The translations under genes were made by a program, and so were the position numbers. This document shows positions 24,681-29,393 of a stretch of DNA of 29,393 bases, piece by piece (position 1 is the stretch's first letter; each line of letters opens with the position of its first letter). Below the pieces are notes generated by a model. The model did not search any database and was not told the DNA's origin. It saw only the letters and a list, made by a program, of their open reading frames with translations. Source of the stretch: an uncultured Collinsella sp. (lineage in GTDB: Bacteria; Actinomycetota; Coriobacteriia; Coriobacteriales; Coriobacteriaceae); assembly GCA_900547765.1 (NCBI GenBank), contig URIA01000027.1, positions 1 to 29,393 of the forward strand, given 5' to 3'.

Positions 24681-25709
24681 ATGGCCAACAAAGTCACCCT
24701 CAAGCAGATCGCCCAGGAGGTGGGGCTTTCCCCCTCGTCGGTCTCGCTTGTTCTCAATAATCGGCCCTGTCGCATCTCGGAAGAAAACCGCAAGCTCATC
24801 AAAGAGGTCGCGGCGCGCAACCACTATGTTCCCAACCAGATTGCGCGCAGCCTGGTTATGCGCGAGTCGCGCACGCTGGGCCTTATCGTCCCTAACATCG
24901 AGAGCCGCTTTTTTGCCTCGCTCGCCGGTAGCCTGGAAAAGCGCTGCCGCGAGGACGGCTATGCGCTCTTCATTACCAGCTCGGGCGGAAGCGCCGATGA
25001 CGATCTGGAGCTGCTGCGCCAGCTGGTGACGCGCGGCGTTGATGGCGTCTTCCTGGTGGTGGGTGACGAGTTCTCCGATGACCGCGCCCTGCGCGAAGAA
25101 GTCAGCCACCTGCCCATCCCGGCCGTAATGGTCGACCGTGCCATTGAGGGGCTCGAGTGCGACAAGGTGATGTTCGACCACGAGATGGGCGGCTATATGG
25201 CCACCCGCTATCTGATCGAGCAAGGTCATCGCCGCATCGCCTGCCTGGTTAATGCCCGCCGTTCCAATACGGGTCGCAAGCGACTTGCCGGCTATGAGCG
25301 CGCGCTGCGCGAGGTTGGCCTGCCGATCGACGCGCGTTTGGAGTTTGAGAGCGAGTACTACATTCCGAGCGCATACGAGGCCTCGGAGGCAGTGCTCGCA
25401 ACTGACGCCACTGCCGTGTTCGCAAGCTCGGATAACATTGCCCTCGGTTTGCTCAAGCGCTTGCACGAGATGGGGAAGAGCATCCCGGGCGATATCTCGG
25501 TGGTGAGCTATGACAACTCGGCGGCCGACGTTCTCTTTGAGCCGGCGCTGACCGCGATTGAGCAGGACCCTGGTGTCCTTGCGGAGCATGCTTTTGGCTG
25601 CATGTCCAAGCGTCTTGCCGGTAGGGGCGGCAGGCGTGCCGAAGAGGTCGTTCTGGAGCCGGCGCTTATCGTGAAGGGCAGTGTGCTTGACCTTACCGAA
25701 TATAGCTAA
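24681..25709 (+). CDS. LacI-family transcriptional repressor
   Basis: The product has 342 residues. The N-terminal helix-turn-helix is TLKQIAQEVGLSPSSVSLVLN (split around residues 6-26), followed by the hinge helix region HYVPNQIARSLVMRES. The rest is a periplasmic-binding-protein-like sugar-sensing domain (TLGLIVPNIESRFFASL, then FASSDNIALGLLKRL, then DISVVSYDNS). AAGGAG lies 5 nt before ATG 24681, and TATACT at 24640-24645 is a likely -10. An imperfect palindrome at 24603-24620 (GGTAAAGTGTTTATCACC) could be its own operator. No sugar gene is adjacent on the same strand, so the target and effector are unknown. Confidence 0.9.
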   Translation: MANKVTLKQIAQEVGLSPSSVSLVLNNRPCRISEENRKLIKEVAARNHYVPNQIARSLVMRESRTLGLIVPNIESRFFASLAGSLEKRCREDGYALFITSSGGSADDDLELLRQLVTRGVDGVFLVVGDEFSDDRALREEVSHLPIPAVMVDRAIEGLECDKVMFDHEMGGYMATRYLIEQGHRRIACLVNARRSNTGRKRLAGYERALREVGLPIDARLEFESEYYIPSAYEASEAVLATDATAVFASSDNIALGLLKRLHEMGKSIPGDISVVSYDNSAADVLFEPALTAIEQDPGVLAEHAFGCMSKRLAGRGGRRAEEVVLEPALIVKGSVLDLTEYS

Positions 25710-25897
25710 GCGCACTTGTTTGTTTGCATAGATTGCATGCGGAGTGTCCGCTATTTGCCGGCAGGCGCCCCGGCCCTCGTCCGTAAACTCTTCCGCTGGG
25801 CGAGCCATAGACGCCGCGTACCGATAGGGAAAGGCGGCGGCTTGAAATTGGTGCTATATTCAGCTTGAGTTGTTTAATGCTAGTACGGGAGGCTGAT

Positions 25898-26386
25898 ATG
25901 GGGCTGTTCAAGAAGAAAAACCCGCAGGATGCCTTTGATCCCGATGTGTTTACCATCACGGATACGATTTTGGACCCGCCGCGATTTACGTTTTTGCCGG
26001 CTATCTACCAGGATGCCACGCGTCACAAGTGGGCCGTACATCAGCGCGGCGGCGAGCCGAAGATTTTTGACTATGCGGACGTGTTGCAGTGCGAAGTGGC
26101 CGAGGCAGGCGATCCGGAGGCCGAGGAAGTGGCCTCAAAACGGGAATTTGCCCAGCGTATCCTGGCGAATCCTGCCAAGGCAGCAAAAATAAATGCCGCC
26201 AAGCGTAATATGTGTCTTGGTATGGGCGTTGTTGTGGCGGTTCAGACGGGAAAAGACGAGGTTTCCAAATTGGAGATTCCCGTTATGACCGACGAAGTCA
26301 AACGCGATTCAAGTCTATATAAGTCGTATCGGAATGTCGCCGAGAAGATCAAGGCCGAATTTGATGCCATGGGAGGGCTGGCCTAA
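25898..26386 (+). CDS. Unrecognised 162-residue cytosolic protein
   Basis: I do not recognise a family with confidence. The start MGLFKKKNPQDAF is a short basic/amphipathic leader, followed by a beta-rich middle (WAVHQRGGEPKIFDYADVLQCEV) reminiscent of small PH-like or DUF4428-type domains, then a charged helical region and an IPVMTDEVKRDSSLY segment. There is no signal or membrane segment. GGGAGG lies 5 nt before ATG 25898. It ends 38 bp before the first of two GntR genes on the same strand. The PH-like suggestion is weak inference. Confidence 0.7.
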   Translation: MGLFKKKNPQDAFDPDVFTITDTILDPPRFTFLPAIYQDATRHKWAVHQRGGEPKIFDYADVLQCEVAEAGDPEAEEVASKREFAQRILANPAKAAKINAAKRNMCLGMGVVVAVQTGKDEVSKLEIPVMTDEVKRDSSLYKSYRNVAEKIKAEFDAMGGLA

Positions 26387-26424
26387 TTTTGGCGGCATAC
26401 GTTTCTGAATGAGGAGTCTGTGCA

Positions 26425-27192
26425 ATGGCAGGCGAATCTTATGCAATTCCCCCCAAAGATCGTGCTGTTGAGGGAATTCTTTGGTATATCCAGCACCATC
26501 AGCTTGCCGGCGGCGATCGCCTGCCGGCCGAGCGCGTGCTGTGCGAAGAGATCGGCGTTTCGCGTACGGCGTTGCGCGCTGGTATCACGCGGCTCATCTC
26601 GTGTGGAACGCTCGAGAGCCGTCGCGGATCGGGTACGTATGTGTGTCCTCCTAAGCCGCTGAACATCTTCCAGGAAACGTATAACTTCTCCGATGCTGTG
26701 CGGACTGCCGGCCTGCACCCCTCTTCTCGTCTGGTTTCCACCGGGACCATCGAGGCGGATAAGACGCTTGCCGACAAGCTTGGGGTGGCTGTAGGCGCTC
26801 CTTTGCTCCGCATGCAGCGCGTTCGACTTATTGAGGGCGAGCCAGCGTCAATCGAGACGGCTCACGTTAACCTGTCCCTGTGTCCATCGCTTATCGAGCA
26901 CGATTTTGAGTGCGAGAGCCTTTACGATGTCTTGCTCAAAGAAGGTGGCGTGCGTGTTGAGCATGGACGTGAGCATATTTCCATCTCGCGTTTGAACGCC
27001 GAAGAGGCCGAGCTGCTCCAGCAAGAAGAGGGAACGCCGGTGTTCTATGAGAGCACGATCGAATTGGATAAGGACATGCGTTTTGTGGAGCATTGCAAAT
27101 CGGTGATTTTGCCCACAAAGTTCCGCTTTGCCGATAACGGCGAAGAGAACGGCATGAGGAGCGTGGCAGGTGAACAATGGCTGAAACAGTAG
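26425..27192 (+). CDS. GntR/HutC-family repressor with UTRA domain (first of a pair)
   Basis: The product has 255 residues. The winged helix at ~10-75 includes RLPAERVLCEEIGVSRTALRA and the wing RRGSGTYVC. A UTRA sugar-phosphate-sensing domain fills ~90-245 (LRMQRVRLIEGEPASIETAHV, FYESTIELDKD). GAGGAG lies about 9 nt before ATG 26425. Its last 16 bases overlap the start of a second GntR gene, so the two are cotranscribed and coupled. It is upstream of a SIS-domain isomerase gene, as with FrlR/NagR-type regulators of amino-sugar or Amadori-sugar operons. The effector is not known. Confidence 0.9.
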   Translation: MAGESYAIPPKDRAVEGILWYIQHHQLAGGDRLPAERVLCEEIGVSRTALRAGITRLISCGTLESRRGSGTYVCPPKPLNIFQETYNFSDAVRTAGLHPSSRLVSTGTIEADKTLADKLGVAVGAPLLRMQRVRLIEGEPASIETAHVNLSLCPSLIEHDFECESLYDVLLKEGGVRVEHGREHISISRLNAEEAELLQQEEGTPVFYESTIELDKDMRFVEHCKSVILPTKFRFADNGEENGMRSVAGEQWLKQ

Positions 27193-27890
27193 ATGCCACC
27201 CCGGTCTATATGCGCATTCGACGCCGCATCGAGGAGCGTATCGAGCGCGGTATATATCCCACGGGTTCCATGATTCCGTCCGAGAATGAACTTGCCGAGG
27301 AGTTTGAAACGACGCGCCTGACTATTCGAAGCGCTGTCGATGAGCTGGTTCGGCGCGGGCAGATTCGACGCGTCCGCGGAAAGGGCGCGTTTGTGGCGCA
27401 GAAAGTACCTGCCATATTTGAACGCATGGGCGGTTTCCGTGAATCAGTCCGTGCTTCGGGAGGCGAGCCGTCCGTCCGTATTCTCGCGCGTTCCAAACGC
27501 TATGCGGGGCCATACTACGCCGACCTGTTTGACATCGCCGAGGACGACCTGCTCTATTCCATTCGACGCCTGAACTGCATAAACGGTAGCCCCGTATCGA
27601 TTGAGACGGCGCTGATTCCCTGCCTGCTGTTTCCAACCATCGAAGATATTGACGTGTCGGTTTTCAGTTTGTACGAGACCTATGAGATGCTGGGCCGAAA
27701 GCCAGTCATGGCACAGGAAAAGCTCGATATCGAAGCGCTGGGCGCGCGAGATGCCGGCCTGCTTGGACTGGAGCAGGGCGACCTTGCCTTGACGCTGGAG
27801 TGCGTAAGCTTCGATGCGAGCGGTCAAGCGATCGAGTACGTCAAGTCGTTTAACCGCGGTGATGCGGGTGGATATACCTATACGTACTAG
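27177..27890 (+). CDS. GntR/HutC-family repressor with UTRA domain (second of a pair)
   Basis: The product has 237 residues. The winged helix includes MIPSENELAEEFETTRLTIRS and the wing RRVRGKGAFVA. The UTRA domain follows (LLYSIRRLNCINGSPVSIETAL, ALTLECVSFDASGQAIEYVKS). It starts 16 bp inside the end of the preceding GntR gene, with AGGTGA just upstream. The two proteins are clearly different in sequence, so this is not a recent tandem duplication. The palindrome at 28044-28062 in front of the SIS gene is a likely binding site for one or both. Confidence 0.9.
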   Translation: MAETVDATPVYMRIRRRIEERIERGIYPTGSMIPSENELAEEFETTRLTIRSAVDELVRRGQIRRVRGKGAFVAQKVPAIFERMGGFRESVRASGGEPSVRILARSKRYAGPYYADLFDIAEDDLLYSIRRLNCINGSPVSIETALIPCLLFPTIEDIDVSVFSLYETYEMLGRKPVMAQEKLDIEALGARDAGLLGLEQGDLALTLECVSFDASGQAIEYVKSFNRGDAGGYTYTY

Positions 27891-27915
27891 CTGGTGTTTT
27901 GCATCACGCGCGGTA

Positions 27916-27949
27916 ACAGCCGGTCTGTTTGGGCAATTTGACCGGCTGT
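27916..27949. terminator. Hairpin after the GntR pair
   Basis: ACAGCCGGTC (27916-27925) and GACCGGCTGT (27940-27949) form a 10-bp stem without a clear T-run. It may be a weak or factor-assisted terminator. Confidence 0.4.
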
Positions 27950-28013
27950 AAGTACAACCTTACAGGGCTCAAAATCGACCGTTCGCCGAAGGGAATAAAT
28001 TGATCGACAAAGA

Positions 28014-28062
28014 GGTATCAAAAGGCCGTAACCTGTAACTGTGATTGGTATCAAATACTAAT
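28014..28062 (+). promoter_or_regulatory. Operator/promoter of the SIS-domain operon
   Basis: GGTATCAAA occurs twice, at 28014-28022 and 28047-28055. The second is part of the near-perfect palindrome ATTGGTAT-CAA-ATACTAAT (28044-28062, one mismatch). TGTAAC (28034-28039) and TACTAA (28056-28061), 16 nt apart, are a possible promoter that the palindrome would overlap. GntR/UTRA repressors bind sites of this shape. Confidence 0.5.
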
Positions 28063-28083
28063 GATTTGTTTCGAGGTGAGACG

Positions 28084-29199
28084 ATGAAGATGCTCGATTA
28101 CGTTCAGCTTGCCCATGTGCGTATGGGGGAGAACCTCGAGCGTTCGTCTGAGCTGGTGGCGCAGCTCGTTGATATTTTCCAGTCCGGTTCTTTTGACGCG
28201 CTGCGCATCGTTGCTTCGGGTTCGTCGCGTCATGCCGCCGATTGCGCCCGCGATTACCTGCAAGATGCGCTGCAGATGCAAGTGTCCGTTGTGACGCCCG
28301 AGGCCTTCGTCGATTTTGAACACACCTATCCGCAGCATGCGCTCAACATCGCCGTCTCGCAGAGTGGTTATTCGACCAATACGATTGCGGCGCTCGATTA
28401 CATGCGCGCACACGATATGGCTGCAGTTGCGCTTACGGCAAACGTCGAGGCACCCATCAAGGAGCACACTGACATCGTTCTTGACTACGGTGTGGGCGTC
28501 GAGTCGGTGGACTTTGTGACTCTGGGCGTCGAGGTTCTCGTTGAGTACCTGGTGCTCTTTGGTATTTACGGCGGTCAGGCGCGCGGAACGATTGACGCCA
28601 AGGGCGTTGCCCAGCGTCTTGACGACCTGCGCGAGGCTATCCAGGCCAATGCCGTGATGTGCAAGACCGCCGAGGCATATGTCCAAGGCCACATGCTCGA
28701 GCTTTCTGAGCACATGCCCGCCATGGTCGTCGGCAACGGCCCCAACTACGGTGTTGCCGAGGAGGCAGCGCTCAAGCTGAGCGAGACCATCAAGATTCCT
28801 GCCATGCATCACGAAGGCGAGGAGTTCGTCCACGGTCCCGAGATGCAGATCGTTCCGGGCTATCTGGTGTTTATTGTCGACGATCCGCAGGGGTCGGAGC
28901 GTCTTGCGAATATCGCCGATGCGCTATCGAACGTTACGACAAAAACGGTGCTGCTCACGGCCCATCCCAAGGGCAAGGCTCACGAGGTTGCGGTGCCTCA
29001 GGTGGCTCCGCTGCTCAGCGCAATTCCCAATCTTGTGTTCTTCCAGACGATTGCGGCAATGATCGCCGAGCGTCTGAAGTCATGGGACGTGCACCCGTAT
29101 CTCGATGCCGTCTCCAAGCAAATGGAGGTCAAGGCAGAGGGCTACGAAGAGTCAGTCAATGCGCTTAAGGCCAAAGCGGCCGAGTGTTACGGAATGTAA
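28084..29199 (+). CDS. SIS-domain sugar-phosphate isomerase/deglycase (FrlB/GfrF/AgaS-like)
   Basis: The product has 371 residues with two SIS domains. The first contains LRIVASGSSRHAADCARDYL and the NIAVSQSGYSTNTIAAL phosphate-binding loop. The second contains VVGNGPNYGVAEEAALKLSE and EGEEFVHGPEMQIV, the region equivalent to the catalytic Glu/His part of GlmS-type isomerases. Relatives cleave or isomerise fructoselysine-, glucoselysine- or amino-sugar-6-phosphates after PTS uptake. GAGGTGA lies 4 nt before ATG 28084. It is downstream of two UTRA repressors and is followed 60 bp later by another gene. The exact substrate is open. Confidence 0.88.
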   Translation: MKMLDYVQLAHVRMGENLERSSELVAQLVDIFQSGSFDALRIVASGSSRHAADCARDYLQDALQMQVSVVTPEAFVDFEHTYPQHALNIAVSQSGYSTNTIAALDYMRAHDMAAVALTANVEAPIKEHTDIVLDYGVGVESVDFVTLGVEVLVEYLVLFGIYGGQARGTIDAKGVAQRLDDLREAIQANAVMCKTAEAYVQGHMLELSEHMPAMVVGNGPNYGVAEEAALKLSETIKIPAMHHEGEEFVHGPEMQIVPGYLVFIVDDPQGSERLANIADALSNVTTKTVLLTAHPKGKAHEVAVPQVAPLLSAIPNLVFFQTIAAMIAERLKSWDVHPYLDAVSKQMEVKAEGYEESVNALKAKAAECYGM

Positions 29200-29259
29200 G
29201 CGGGTTTTGATGCCCGTTGGCATGGGGGATGTGGAAACAACCCCAGAAAGGAGAGACAA

Positions 29260-29393
29260 ATGAAGGAAACCGAGAAGATCGAGATCATGCATTTCGACCA
29301 GGAGGGCTATCTCGAGGACGGTAAGGCGCTCTACGAGACCGGCAAGAAGATGACCGCGCTCGCCGACAAGGTCGCCGACGAGGGCTACGACGC
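29260..29393 (+). CDS. Start of a further gene in the SIS operon (cut by window edge)
   Basis: ATG 29260 has AAAGGAGAG about 6 nt upstream and opens a frame that runs to the window end (44 codons). It begins MKETEKIEIMHFDQEGYLED and continues through a charged helical segment. The start of a SIS-type protein would fit (many have such an N-terminal helix pair), and paired SIS deglycases occur in gfr-type operons, but the visible part is too short to name. It is cotranscribed with the preceding SIS gene by position. Confidence 0.7.
   Translation, partial: MKETEKIEIMHFDQEGYLEDGKALYETGKKMTALADKVADEGYD

Noticed and set aside
24681..25709. The LacI-family protein as regulator of the ABC/malQ operons
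   Set aside because: Possible, but it is about 5 kb from malQ and beside murB, and the shared GTTYAAACA sites cluster around the GntR gene instead; no evidence ties it to those sites.

Overview
The window is GC-rich, densely coded bacterial DNA. The gene content suggests a gut Coriobacteriia actinobacterium, most likely Collinsella or a close relative. Supporting signs are glycan-oriented metabolism (ABC sugar importer, glycogen phosphorylase, 4-alpha-glucanotransferase, GalE, a PTS permease, several GntR/LacI repressors), a twin-arginine lipoprotein sugar binder, and a Lys-rich insert in the importer ATPase. The genus call is recognition from memory, not a computed placement.

Layout. 1-2430: the edge of a palindromic repeat, then a long leader (promoter, a possible 14-residue Ile/Val-rich leader peptide, a strong intrinsic terminator) and a CstA-family transporter. 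2471-5133: an orphan protein with a C-terminal JetD-like TOPRIM domain behind a ~300-residue disordered linker, a full copy of the palindromic element, and tRNA-Gln(UUG). 5172-7241: a cytosolic protein with two peptidoglycan-binding-like domains and a polyprenyl diphosphate synthase. 7355-10767: a three-module PTS permease (EIIC-EIIB-HAD phosphatase) divergent from a TreR-like GntR repressor.

11059-15424 is a sugar ABC import operon (binding lipoprotein, two permeases, ATPase). It faces, on the opposite strand, malQ-glgP (maltodextrin breakdown) and galE. Between the converging operons lie four ~58-bp palindromes at ~80-bp spacing. Palindromes of the form GTTYAAACA recur at the control regions of the PTS gene, its repressor, the ABC operon and malQ, so one repressor may govern uptake and breakdown of alpha-glucosides.

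21409-23507: a Tat-exported coiled-coil cysteine peptidase-like cell-wall protein, a second full palindromic element, and a small unrecognised gene flanked by near-identical 18-bp repeats, one of them in the 3' end of murB. 23535-26386: murB, a LacI-family repressor and an unrecognised protein. 26425-29393: two overlapping GntR/UTRA repressors, an operator-like palindrome and a SIS-domain sugar isomerase/deglycase, then the start of another gene cut by the window edge. This looks like the front of an amino-sugar or Amadori-product (fructoselysine/glucoselysine type) operon.

The most novel-looking signal is the palindromic element family (1-101, 4724-4860, 22634-22764). Its core is conserved, the inner hairpin changes sequence while keeping pairing, and the two complete copies have perfect 31-34 bp outer arms that differ between loci.
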